Shown here piece by piece: positions 17,177 to 26,756 of a stretch of DNA of 64,000 nucleotides. The position numbers and the translations under genes were made by a program. The stretch is from RUG100 sp050953425. Its GTDB lineage: Bacteria > Bacillota > Clostridia > Peptostreptococcales > Anaerovoracaceae. The notes below the pieces were generated by a model, which saw nothing but the letters and a program-made list of their open reading frames with translations, was not told where the DNA came from and ran no database searches. The stretch is taken from assembly GCA_050953425.1 (NCBI GenBank), contig JBMNMQ010000007.1, positions 744,001 through 808,000 on the forward strand. Direction: 5' to 3'. Within the stretch, counting starts at the first letter, position 1. Each line of letters begins with the position of its first letter.

Positions 17177-18112
17177 TTGAAAAAATTCAAAGTTTTTGTC
17201 GATGGCGCCGCCGGTACCACGGGACTGCAGATCCGCGACCGGCTGCGTCAGCGCGATGACATCGAACTCATAAATATACAGGAAGAAAAACGAAAGGATA
17301 ACACCGAGCGGCTGCGTCTGATCGCCGCCGCCGATGTTTCTTTTCTCTGCCTGCCGGATGCGGCGGCGCGGGAAATCGCCGCTCTCGCTCCGGCTGATTG
17401 CCGGCTGCTGGATACCAGTACGGCGCACCGCACCAATCCGGACTGGGTATACGGCATGCCGGAACTGCAGCCGGGACAGCGGCAGCGGATTCGCTCGGCG
17501 ACACGGGTGGCGGTGCCAGGGTGCCACGCCAGCGGTTTCATCTTTGCCGTCAAGCCGCTGGTCGCCGGCGGCCTGATCGACCCCGGCCAGCCGCTGTGCG
17601 CGACGTCGGTGACCGGTTACAGCGGCGGCGGCAAAAAAATGATTGCGGCGCACCGCGCCGATGACCGCCCCGACTGGCTGCAGAGCTGCGGGCAGTACGC
17701 ACTCGGGCAGACGCACAAGCATCTGCCGGAGATGATGGCGATGACCGGACTGGTCACGGCACCGGCGTTTCTGCCGATCGTCGGCGATTACTACGGCGGC
17801 ATGGTGGTGACGGTACCGCTGCATCGCCAGTGGCTGCGGCGTTCGCTGACCGTTTCCGGGCTGCGGGATCTGTACCGCGATTACTATGACGGCGAAGCGA
17901 TGGTGACGGTGCGGGACGACTGCCCCGAGGACGGCTTCCTGCACAGCAGCATCAAGGCCGGCAGCAACGACCTCGAGATCTTCGTCTACGGCTGCGACGA
18001 GCGGCCGGTGGTCAGCACCCGCTTCGACAATCTCGGCAAGGGTGCCGGTGGAGCGGCCGTACAGAATATGAATCTGATGCTTGGCATCGAAGAAACCAGG
18101 GGGCTGAAGTGA
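17177..18112 (+). CDS. argC: N-acetyl-gamma-glutamyl-phosphate reductase (type 2)
   Basis: A 311-residue NADPH-dependent reductase, third step of arginine synthesis. VFVDGAAGTTG is the Rossmann start, Cys116 in VPGCHASGF is the catalytic thiol and GQTHKHLPE carries the catalytic His. The short length and sequence fit the type 2 group. The start is TTG 17177: GGGAGG lies 10 bases upstream, and the longer in-frame ATG at 17087 falls upstream of the promoter. The stop overlaps the argJ GTG. Confidence 0.93.
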   Translation: MKKFKVFVDGAAGTTGLQIRDRLRQRDDIELINIQEEKRKDNTERLRLIAAADVSFLCLPDAAAREIAALAPADCRLLDTSTAHRTNPDWVYGMPELQPGQRQRIRSATRVAVPGCHASGFIFAVKPLVAGGLIDPGQPLCATSVTGYSGGGKKMIAAHRADDRPDWLQSCGQYALGQTHKHLPEMMAMTGLVTAPAFLPIVGDYYGGMVVTVPLHRQWLRRSLTVSGLRDLYRDYYDGEAMVTVRDDCPEDGFLHSSIKAGSNDLEIFVYGCDERPVVSTRFDNLGKGAGGAAVQNMNLMLGIEETRGLK

Positions 18113-19359
18113 GCGACAATTTGCATTCACGGGAAAACAGCGCGGCCGTCGATCGCGGCGGCGTCTGCGCACCGCGCGGGTTTCGCGCCGGCGGGGTGCA
18201 CTGCGGCATTCGCGATGCCGATGAGAGCAAGAACGATCTGGCGCTGATTGTGAGCGAGGTGCCCTGTGCGGCGGCCGCCGTCTATACGACCAACAAGGTC
18301 AAGGGAGCGCCGCTGGCGGTTACCCGCGCCCACCTGGCCGACGGCCGTGCCCGGGCGGTGATCGTCAACAGCGGCAACGCCAATACCTGTGCGCCCGGCG
18401 GAGTCGAGACGGCGGAGGAAGTCTGCCGGCTGACGGCGTCCGAGCTGGGATGCAGGGAAAACGAAGTGCTGGTCGCCAGCACCGGCGTGATCGGCGAGGA
18501 GCTGCATCTGGAACCGTTTGAACGCGGCATTCCGGAGCTGGTTCGCAGCCTCGGCGAAGACGGTTCGGATGCGGCGGCACGCGGCATCATGACGACCGAT
18601 ACGGTGAAGAAGGAAGAAGTTGAGACGTTCACCCTCGACGGGCATCGCTGCACGATCGGCGGTATCGCCAAGGGCAGCGGCATGATCCATCCCAACATGG
18701 CGACCATGCTGGCTTTCATTACCACCGACGTCCGCATCGCGCCGGACATGCTGCAGCGTCTGCTGCGCGAGGATATCCGCGACACCTTCAATCAGCTCAG
18801 TGTCGACGGCGATACCTCGACCAACGACATGGTGCTGGCGCTCGCCAGCGGACTCGCCGGCAACGATGAGATCAGCGGCGACGGGACGGCTTACCGCGCT
18901 TTTGCGGCGGCCTTCCGCAGGCTGACGACCCGTCTCGTGCGCGGTCTGGCGGCCGACGGCGAGGGGGCCGGCAAGCTGATCGAATGCCATGTCGCAGGCG
19001 CGCGCACGAAAGAAACGGCGCGCATCGTGGCGCGCTCGGTGGTGTCGTCGAATCTGCTCAAGGCGGCCATCTTCGGTGAGGACGCAAACTGGGGACGGGT
19101 ACTGTGCGCGATCGGTTACGCACCGGGCGATTTTTCAACCGCCCGCATTGCCGTTGCCATCGCTTCGGACAACGGACGTGTGGTCGTCTGCCGCGATTCG
19201 CAGTATTACGAACACAGCGAAGAGCAAGCGGCCCGCGTGCTGGCGGCCGATGCGATCCGCATTGAGATCGATCTCGGCGAAGGAGATGCCGAAGCCGATG
19301 CCTGGGGCTGCGATCTGACCTATGATTACGTCAGAATTAACGGGGATTATCGTTCCTGA
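18109..19359 (+). CDS. argJ: Bifunctional glutamate N-acetyltransferase/amino-acid acetyltransferase
   Basis: A 416-residue ornithine acetyltransferase that recycles the acetyl group from N-acetylornithine to glutamate. The self-cleavage motif KGSGMIHPNMATML places the nucleophilic Thr at residue 199, between Ala and Met-Leu. The N-terminal region has the family GFRAGGVHCGIR segment. It starts at GTG 18109, overlapping argC by four bases. Whether it also accepts acetyl-CoA (bifunctional type) cannot be read from sequence. Confidence 0.94.
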   Translation: MSDNLHSRENSAAVDRGGVCAPRGFRAGGVHCGIRDADESKNDLALIVSEVPCAAAAVYTTNKVKGAPLAVTRAHLADGRARAVIVNSGNANTCAPGGVETAEEVCRLTASELGCRENEVLVASTGVIGEELHLEPFERGIPELVRSLGEDGSDAAARGIMTTDTVKKEEVETFTLDGHRCTIGGIAKGSGMIHPNMATMLAFITTDVRIAPDMLQRLLREDIRDTFNQLSVDGDTSTNDMVLALASGLAGNDEISGDGTAYRAFAAAFRRLTTRLVRGLAADGEGAGKLIECHVAGARTKETARIVARSVVSSNLLKAAIFGEDANWGRVLCAIGYAPGDFSTARIAVAIASDNGRVVVCRDSQYYEHSEEQAARVLAADAIRIEIDLGEGDAEADAWGCDLTYDYVRINGDYRS

Positions 19360-19422
19360 CGCGGCCCCGACAAACGAAACACGAAATCATTACGACTGCT
19401 CGGGAGGTGCAGGAGGTTGCTG

Positions 19423-20331
19423 ATGACAGACAAGAAGGTCATTGCCAGAGCGATGGACAAGGCGGAGGTGCTGATTGAGGCCCTGCCGTATATCCAGCGC
19501 TTCAACCGCCGCATCATCGTCGTCAAGTACGGCGGTGCGGCGATGATGGATGAGGATTTGAAAGAAAAAGTGATGGAGGATGTGGTCCTCCTCAAGCTGG
19601 TTGGCTTTAAACCGATTATTGTTCACGGCGGCGGCCGCGAGATCAGCCGCTGGATGGAGCGGACCGGCATGAAGCCGAACTTCCGCCACGGTCTGCGGGT
19701 GACCGACGAGGAGACGCTGGAACTGGCGGAGATGGCGCTGGCCAAAGTCAATCAGGATCTGGTGACCCTGATCGCGCATCTGGGTGTCAAGCCGGTGGGC
19801 ATCAGCGGCAAGGACGGCCAGCTGCTGGTAGCGGAAAAGATGATGCCGAACGGCGAGGATATCGGTTTCGTCGGCGACGCGAAAAAGGTCAATCCGAAGA
19901 TCCTCTATGATCTGCTGGAAAAGGACTTCCTGCCGGTGGTCTTTCCGATCGGCATGGATGAAAGCGGGCAGGGATACAACATCAACGCCGACGCGGCGGC
20001 GAGCGCCATCGCCGAAGCGGTCGGCGCCGAGAAGCTGGCTTTCCTGACCGATATCGAGGGCGTCTACGCCGACAAGGACGATCCCGACTCACTGATCTCC
20101 GAGCTCTATGAATACGAGGCCCGGGAACTGATTGAGCAGGGCGCCGTCGAGGGCGGCATGCTGCCGAAGCTGAAAAACTGCATTCAGGCGGTCGACAACG
20201 GTGTGGCGCGGGTGCATATTCTCGACGGCCGCATTCCGCACTGTCTGCTGCTGGAGATCTTTACCGACAAGGGTGTCGGCACCGCGATACTGCAGAGCAA
20301 GGAGGGAAAATTCTATCATGAAGACAAGTGA
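19423..20331 (+). CDS. argB: Acetylglutamate kinase
   Basis: A 302-residue amino-acid kinase that phosphorylates N-acetylglutamate. Visible motifs: VVKYGGAAM, VHGGGREISRWMERTG, RVTDEETL, NADAAASAIAEAV and LTDIEGVY. An N-terminal helix before the first strand is typical of the arginine-inhibited hexameric form, so feedback control is likely. ATG 19423 is six bases after AGGAGG; the in-frame TTG 19417 abuts that site and is rejected. The 3' end overlaps argD by 14 bases. Confidence 0.94.
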   Translation: MTDKKVIARAMDKAEVLIEALPYIQRFNRRIIVVKYGGAAMMDEDLKEKVMEDVVLLKLVGFKPIIVHGGGREISRWMERTGMKPNFRHGLRVTDEETLELAEMALAKVNQDLVTLIAHLGVKPVGISGKDGQLLVAEKMMPNGEDIGFVGDAKKVNPKILYDLLEKDFLPVVFPIGMDESGQGYNINADAAASAIAEAVGAEKLAFLTDIEGVYADKDDPDSLISELYEYEARELIEQGAVEGGMLPKLKNCIQAVDNGVARVHILDGRIPHCLLLEIFTDKGVGTAILQSKEGKFYHEDK

Positions 20332-21505
20332 AGAACTGAAGGCGATCGATCAGGCCTGCATTGTGCACACCTATGCGCGCTACGACATCGCGCTGGAGTC
20401 GGGCCGGGGCGCTCGCTGCCGGGACTTTGACGGCCGCGAATACATTGATTTTACCTCCGGCATCGGCGTCAATTCCCTCGGCTTTGCCGATCCGGAATGG
20501 GCAGCGGCCGTGGCCGAACAGGCAGGGAAGCTGCAGCATATCTCCAATCTCTTCTATACCGGGCCGATGATCCGACTGGCCGGTGTGCTGACCGAGCGCA
20601 GCGGCATGAAAAAGGTTTTCTTCGCCAATTCCGGCGCCGAAGCCAACGAGTGCGCGATCAAGGCGGCCCGCAAGTACGGCAACCGCCGCTCCGACAACAA
20701 GAAAAACCGCATCATCACGCTGCAGAACGCCTTCCACGGGCGGACGATGGCGACGATCACCGCCACTGGTCAGGAAAAGTACCATCAGGATTTCTTCCCC
20801 TTTGTCAGCGGCTTTGATTACTGCGAGGCCAACAACATCGAGATGCTGCGCGGCCTCGTCGGCGACGACACCTGCGCGATCATGATCGAGCTGGTGCAGG
20901 GCGAGGGCGGTCTCTGCGTCATCGACCGCGCCTTTGCCCGGGAAGCCGCGGAGCTCTGCCGGCAGCACGATATGCTCCTGATCATCGACGAAGTGCAGAC
21001 CGGTATCGGCCGCACGGGTACATTCTTCGCCTGCGAACAGTACGACCTGGAGCCGGATATCATCACCTTTGCCAAGGGCATCGGCGGCGGTCTGCCGCTC
21101 GGCGGTGCGCTGTTCAATGAGCGCACGCAGGACATCCTCGAGCCCGGCGATCACGGCACGACCTACGGCGGTAATCCGGTTGCCACGGCGGCCGCCGGCG
21201 TCGTCATGCGGCGCATGGACGATGCCTTCCTCGTCGATGTCCGCGCCAAGGGAGCGCGCATCGTCTCGGCGCTGCGGGAAATTCCGCAGGTCAGGGATAT
21301 CTCCGGCCTCGGCATGATGCTGGGCTTTCGCGTCGACGGCTGCGAGGCGGCCGAGGCGGTGAAGGCAGGGCAGGAAAACGGCGTCCTGATGCTGACCGCC
21401 AAGGACAAGGTGCGGCTGCTGCCGCCGCTGTCTATCAGCGGCGAGGAGCTGGAAGAGGGTCTGACGCGTCTGCGCAGAGCCGTGGAAGCTGCCGCGAAGG
21501 GCTGA
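20318..21505 (+). CDS. argD: Acetylornithine aminotransferase
   Basis: A 395-residue class III PLP aminotransferase converting N-acetylglutamate semialdehyde to N-acetylornithine. FANSGAEANE, HGRTMATI, IDEVQTGIGRTG and the PLP lysine Lys253 in FAKGIGGGLPLG are all present. It is last in argC-argJ-argB-argD; argF, argG and argH are not in the window. ATG 20318 lies inside the argB end with AAGGAGGG upstream. A strong terminator follows. Confidence 0.93.
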   Translation: MKTSEELKAIDQACIVHTYARYDIALESGRGARCRDFDGREYIDFTSGIGVNSLGFADPEWAAAVAEQAGKLQHISNLFYTGPMIRLAGVLTERSGMKKVFFANSGAEANECAIKAARKYGNRRSDNKKNRIITLQNAFHGRTMATITATGQEKYHQDFFPFVSGFDYCEANNIEMLRGLVGDDTCAIMIELVQGEGGLCVIDRAFAREAAELCRQHDMLLIIDEVQTGIGRTGTFFACEQYDLEPDIITFAKGIGGGLPLGGALFNERTQDILEPGDHGTTYGGNPVATAAAGVVMRRMDDAFLVDVRAKGARIVSALREIPQVRDISGLGMMLGFRVDGCEAAEAVKAGQENGVLMLTAKDKVRLLPPLSISGEELEEGLTRLRRAVEAAAKG

Positions 21506-21560
21506 TCCGCCTCCCGGACGGGCAGGAATCTGAAAAAATATCGGACATGAAAGGACATGA

Positions 21561-21597
21561 AAGAGGGCACTGCCGAAACGGCAGCGCCCTCTTTTTT
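21561..21597. terminator. Terminator of the arg operon (probably bidirectional)
   Basis: AAGAGGGC-A-CTGCCG, loop AAA, CGGCAG-C-GCCCTCTT, then TTTT on the plus strand. It lies between convergent argD and the aminotransferase gene. Confidence 0.92.
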
Positions 21598-21663
21598 GGA
21601 GGTGGATCTCCGATATTTTCACTATTGCCGAGGGAAACGAATGCTCCGCTCGCAGCGGTTCGC

Positions 21664-22983
21664 TTAGATCATCTTGTCGACAGAATCGAGGACCTTGTCC
21701 ATGATCTTCATCGCGTCGCGCAGTTCCTGCTCGGTGATGATCAGCGGCGGGCAGACGACGACCATGTTTTCATGGCTGTAGGTGTAGAAACCTTCGCTCT
21801 TCAGCATGCCGACGATTTTCGGCATGAGGCCGTCGGGATCTTCGTTGAAGGGAACCAGCGGCGTGCCCTGATCGTCCTTGACGAATTCCATCGCCGAGAA
21901 CAGACCGATGTGGCGCACCTGACCGATGCAGGCGTGCTTGGCGGCAAAGCCGTCTTCGATTTCGGCGAGAACCTTGCCGACTTTATTGACGTTTTCCTCG
22001 ATGCCGAGGCGTTCGTATTCCTTGATGGTGGCGATCGCCGCGGCGCAGCCCATCGGATGCGCGGAATAGGTGAGGCCGCACATCATCTTGTGGTCGCCGA
22101 AGTAGTCGGCGATCGGCTTGCTGACGATCACGCCGCCGAGCGGCACATAGCCGCAGGTGCAGCCCTTGGCAAACGTTACCAGGTCGGGCTGGACGTCAAA
22201 GTTCATGAACGCGAATGTCTTGCCGGTACGATACCAGCCGGCCATGACTTCGTCGCAGACCATGACGATACCGTATTTGGTGCACAGTTCCCGGACACCC
22301 TGGACCCATTTTTTCGGCGGGATCAGAACGCCGTTGGAACCGACCACGGACTCCATGAAGATGGCCGCGATGCTGTCGGGACCTTCGTACTTGATCTGGT
22401 TGTGGAGCAGTTCCAGATAGAAATCGGCAACATCGTCTTCATTCTTGAACTGAACCTGCTTCGGGGCTCTGTACGGATAGGGACCGTCGTACTTGACGAA
22501 GCCGGCGGGACCCGGTTCGTTGGCAAAGTGGCGCGGTTCACCGGTCAGCATGCCGGAACCGGCGGACGAACCGTGATAGCAGCGGTACATCGAGAAGATC
22601 TTCCATCTGCCGGTGTACTGCTTGGCCATCTTGATCGCGTTTTCGTTGGATTCGGCACCGGCGTTGCAGAAGAAGACTTTGGCGCCTTCAAGACCGGAAG
22701 CCTTGACGACGGCTTCCGCGGCATCGGATCTCACGTCGAGCGCAAAGCCCGGTCCGATGAACGGAATCCGCTCCGCCTGCTCCTTGATCGCGTCGATGAC
22801 AGCCTGGTTGTGATGTCCGAGGTTGGAGTTTACCAGCTGTGCGGACATATCGGCATATTTGTTGCCGTCTTCGTCCCAGAAATAGATGCCTTCGGCCTTG
22901 GTGACGACCGTCGGATCGATGGCATTCTGCGCGCTCCAGGAGTGCAGATTGTATTTTAAACTCTTATCTTTGATTGCAGACAT
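21664..22983 (-). CDS. Class III PLP aminotransferase, possibly taurine/omega-amine aminotransferase
   Basis: A 439-residue omega-aminotransferase. FFCNAGAESNENAIK is the cofactor loop, MVCDEVMAGWYRTG carries the PLP Asp, and Lys273 in FAKGCTCGYVPLG is the Schiff-base lysine. The N-terminal KAEGIYFWDEDG and the overall pattern recall the taurine:2-oxoglutarate/pyruvate group, and the upstream gene encodes a CoA-acylating aldehyde dehydrogenase that could consume its product. Beta-alanine, GABA or diamine substrates cannot be excluded. GAGGTG precedes ATG 22983. A hairpin terminator separates it from the dehydrogenase gene, so expression may depend on read-through. Confidence 0.8.
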   Translation of the reverse strand: MSAIKDKSLKYNLHSWSAQNAIDPTVVTKAEGIYFWDEDGNKYADMSAQLVNSNLGHHNQAVIDAIKEQAERIPFIGPGFALDVRSDAAEAVVKASGLEGAKVFFCNAGAESNENAIKMAKQYTGRWKIFSMYRCYHGSSAGSGMLTGEPRHFANEPGPAGFVKYDGPYPYRAPKQVQFKNEDDVADFYLELLHNQIKYEGPDSIAAIFMESVVGSNGVLIPPKKWVQGVRELCTKYGIVMVCDEVMAGWYRTGKTFAFMNFDVQPDLVTFAKGCTCGYVPLGGVIVSKPIADYFGDHKMMCGLTYSAHPMGCAAAIATIKEYERLGIEENVNKVGKVLAEIEDGFAAKHACIGQVRHIGLFSAMEFVKDDQGTPLVPFNEDPDGLMPKIVGMLKSEGFYTYSHENMVVVCPPLIITEQELRDAMKIMDKVLDSVDKMI

Positions 22984-23002
22984 TATGACACCTCATGGTT
23001 AG

Positions 23003-23035
23003 AAAAAGGAGCCGGGGCGGATTGCTCCGGCTCCT
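23003..23035 (-). terminator. Intercistronic terminator/attenuator between aldehyde dehydrogenase and aminotransferase genes
   Basis: AGGAGCCGGGGC pairs with GCTCCGGCTCCT (one G-U), loop of five bases, followed on the minus strand by CTTTTTCT. It lies about 50 bp after the dehydrogenase stop and only 20 bp before the aminotransferase start codon. Confidence 0.85.
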
Positions 23036-23084
23036 CTGGAAATGACAAACGGTATGCTCTTAAGAGCAGCTGCTCTGCTGCCGC

Positions 23085-24512
23085 TTACGCGTCGACCTTG
23101 GCTCTGACGTCGGCGTCGAAGAGAATTTCATCCTTCGGCTGCCAGTTCGGAATCTTGTGGGAAACGTAAGTGAAGTTGAGCAGGTCTCTCCAGGTCGCGT
23201 TGTGGGAAACGCTGTTGCCGCCCCAGGTACCGCAGCCGAGGGACATGGTGACCGGGAAACCGCAGTTCCAGCCGCCGGAATTGGTCAGGCACTGAGGCTG
23301 GTTGATGACAACCTTCGTGACCGGAACCTGTGCAGCCAGCGCGTCGATGTGCTCTCTCTTGTTGGTGTGGATGCCGCAGCTGTGGCCCTTGCCCATGTAG
23401 TCGAGGCAGCCGTTGATCTTGGCGATCGCGTCGTTGATGTCGTCCTTGCACTTGATGATGCCGGAGACCGGGCTCAGCTTTTCGCCGGTGAACGGGTGCT
23501 CATTGCCGAAGCCGTTCGGCTCTTCGGCAGCCAGGACCTTGGTGCCGGCCGGAACGTCGAGGTCAGCCAGCTTGGCGATCGTTTCGGCGTTCTGCGCGAC
23601 GATGGCACGGTTGATCTTGTGATCCTTCGGAGCATCCGGCCAGATGGTCTTCTGCAGCTTGGCCTTTTCTTCGGAACCGTCCTTGCAGACATAGCCGCCC
23701 TGCTTTTCGAATTCGGCGATGAATTCGTCATAGCAGCTCTCGAAGACGACGATGTTGTTCTCGGTGGAGCAGGACGTCGCGTTGTCGTAGATCTTGGATT
23801 TGATGATGTCCGCGACCGTGTCCTTCATCGGCCAGTTGCCGTCCACGACGGAGACGCAGTTGCCGACGCCGACGCCGATAGCCGGAGTGCCGGAGGAGTA
23901 AGCGGCCTTGACCAGACCTTCACCGCCGGTGGCGACGATGAAGTCGACCTGTGCCATCAGTTCGCCGGAAGTCTCGAAGTTGACCATTTCCGGTTCGATC
24001 GCCTGAACGAGGTCTGCCGGATAGCCGAGCTTGTCGATGATTCTGCGGATCTCGGTGACGATCGCCTTGCAGGTTTCCTTGGCACGCGGATGCGGCGCGA
24101 GGATGATCGCATTTCTCGTCTTCAGCGCCATCATGGATTTGACGATCGGAGTCGCTTCGCCGTTGGTTACCGGCATAATACCGCCGACAACGCCCATCGG
24201 CTTTGCCCATTTCTCCATGCCGGTGTCTTCGTTCTTCTCCAGCATGCCGACGGACTGCTTGCCCTTCATCTGTTTGTAAGCGCCTTTGACCTTGCCGTAG
24301 ATCTTGCCGATCTTATCCTCGGCAATACCCATTTTGCCTTCGGCGACGAGCATTTCCGCCCACTTCTTCGCCAGCTCCGGCTTGGTCAGACCGTAAGCGA
24401 TCGCGCCGGTCAGCAGTTCACAGTCTTCCTGTGCAAAGTTTTCCGCGACAGCCTGCGCCTTGCGGCCTTTTTCCACTAACGTTGCAATGTAATCATGTGC
24501 ATTCATTGCCAT
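23085..24512 (-). CDS. CoA-acylating aldehyde dehydrogenase (sulfoacetaldehyde/acetaldehyde type)
   Basis: A 475-residue member of the acylating aldehyde dehydrogenase group. The catalytic cysteine is Cys248 in ATSCSTENN. PVTNGEATPIVKSMMALK and the C-terminal LGCGTWGGNS segment are family features. Such enzymes oxidise an aldehyde to its CoA thioester with NAD(P)+. The LGCGTWGGNS and GKGHSCGIHT segments resemble sulfoacetaldehyde dehydrogenase (SauS) more than EutE/PduP as I remember them, but substrate assignment is tentative. No encapsulation peptide is seen. A -24/-12 promoter lies about 100 bp upstream, with an EBP gene beyond it. AAAGGAGGA precedes ATG 24512. Confidence 0.82.
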   Translation of the reverse strand: MAMNAHDYIATLVEKGRKAQAVAENFAQEDCELLTGAIAYGLTKPELAKKWAEMLVAEGKMGIAEDKIGKIYGKVKGAYKQMKGKQSVGMLEKNEDTGMEKWAKPMGVVGGIMPVTNGEATPIVKSMMALKTRNAIILAPHPRAKETCKAIVTEIRRIIDKLGYPADLVQAIEPEMVNFETSGELMAQVDFIVATGGEGLVKAAYSSGTPAIGVGVGNCVSVVDGNWPMKDTVADIIKSKIYDNATSCSTENNIVVFESCYDEFIAEFEKQGGYVCKDGSEEKAKLQKTIWPDAPKDHKINRAIVAQNAETIAKLADLDVPAGTKVLAAEEPNGFGNEHPFTGEKLSPVSGIIKCKDDINDAIAKINGCLDYMGKGHSCGIHTNKREHIDALAAQVPVTKVVINQPQCLTNSGGWNCGFPVTMSLGCGTWGGNSVSHNATWRDLLNFTYVSHKIPNWQPKDEILFDADVRAKVDA

Positions 24513-24614
24513 TTGTAAAGTCCTCCTTTAATAACGAGAAATACGATTTACAGTAATGATTGAGATCGGCGGAGCGCCCGAGCCCGGAGACCCCGATCCG
24601 CCATCCTAGTAATA

Positions 24615-24631
24615 AGCATCAGCTGTGCCAA
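24615..24631 (-). promoter_or_regulatory. Sigma-54 (-24/-12) promoter of the aldehyde dehydrogenase gene
   Basis: Reading the minus strand: TTGGCACAGCTGATGCT. GG and GC are exactly 12 bases apart and the -24 half is perfect (TTGGCAC); the -12 half reads ATGC for TTGC. The predicted start is near 24604, at the edge of a leader hairpin (GGCGGA 24568-24573 with TCCGCC 24597-24602). The EBP gene upstream is the obvious activator. Confidence 0.7.
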
Positions 24632-24861
24632 TTATAGAAACTGCCGGGGATAATATTTTCGATATCCGTCGGCAGCGGTTCCGGACCGTGTCAAAGAGCC
24701 TATTTTCAATCGATTTCGACAATGGAAAAACAGCCGCGGCAGGAAGCGGCCGCGCCGTTCTGTACATGTCGTGCGGCGGGGGATGCAGCCGCATTGATTC
24801 ACATTTGTATCGTATAAAAGTATAATCGTATACAATTTGACGAAAGACCTGAAATTTCAAA
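24632..24861. other. Upstream region of the sigma-54 promoter
   Basis: A 230-bp gap without a gene. TTGTATCGTAT and ATCGTATACAA around 24804-24836 form an imperfect dyad that could be the activator-binding site, about 190 bp upstream of the -24 element. Inference only. Confidence 0.4.
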
Positions 24862-24918
24862 CAAAAACGAGGGATGATACAAATATGATTCAAAGATTCA
24901 TACTTGAATCACCCCTCG
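24862..24918 (-). terminator. Terminator of the second sigma-54 regulator gene
   Basis: CGAGGGATGAT (24868-24878) pairs with the sequence ending at 24918 to give an 11-bp stem with one G-U; an inner TGATTCAA/TTGAATCA inverted repeat lies within. The minus-strand continuation is TTTTTGTTTG. Confidence 0.8.
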
Positions 24919-25077
24919 CTGTCCCTCACAGTCTCCGTGGAGCTTCTCGGCTGCCCCGACGTGGTGATCGGTCCGGGAATCTCAGGGATTTCGTGATTGG
25001 GCCGGGTATCGCGATCCCCGGCCTCGACTTCGACGACGGCCGTCGGAATTTCTGCGGGCCCTGCCCGGCGACGACCG

Positions 25078-26478
<1,401 letters not shown>

Positions 26479-26577
26479 TGTGCGCCTCCCGAACGCCCGG
26501 ATCGCGTTCCCGCCTGCCCTTATTATGCCACATCGACGGGCGGCGATAAAGCGGGAAATCGGCGCCGCAGAGGATGC

Positions 26578-26707
26578 CGCGTGCGGTCGCTGCCGATGCC
26601 GGCGGCGTGCGGTCGCTGCCGATGCAAACGGCGTGCAGTCGCTGCCGGTGCAAACGGCGTGCAGTCGCTGCCGGTGCAAACGGCGTGAAATCGCTGCCGC
26701 CGCAAAG
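26578..26707. repeat. 26-bp tandem array, five copies
   Basis: Starts at 26578, 26604, 26630, 26656 and 26682. Consensus GGCGTGCAGTCGCTGCCGGT plus GCAAAC. Units 3 and 4 are nearly identical. It lies between the EBP gene and the symporter gene, both on the minus strand, close to the EBP promoter region. Confidence 0.9.
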
Positions 26708-26756
26708 CGGTGTGCCTGCGGGGACTGCGAGGCCGGCGGCCGGATCGCAGTGCGGC

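Noticed and set aside
24886..24911. TGATTCAA-N10-TTGAATCA as an activator-binding site
   Set aside because: It is nested inside a good minus-strand terminator hairpin with a T-run, which explains the symmetry better.
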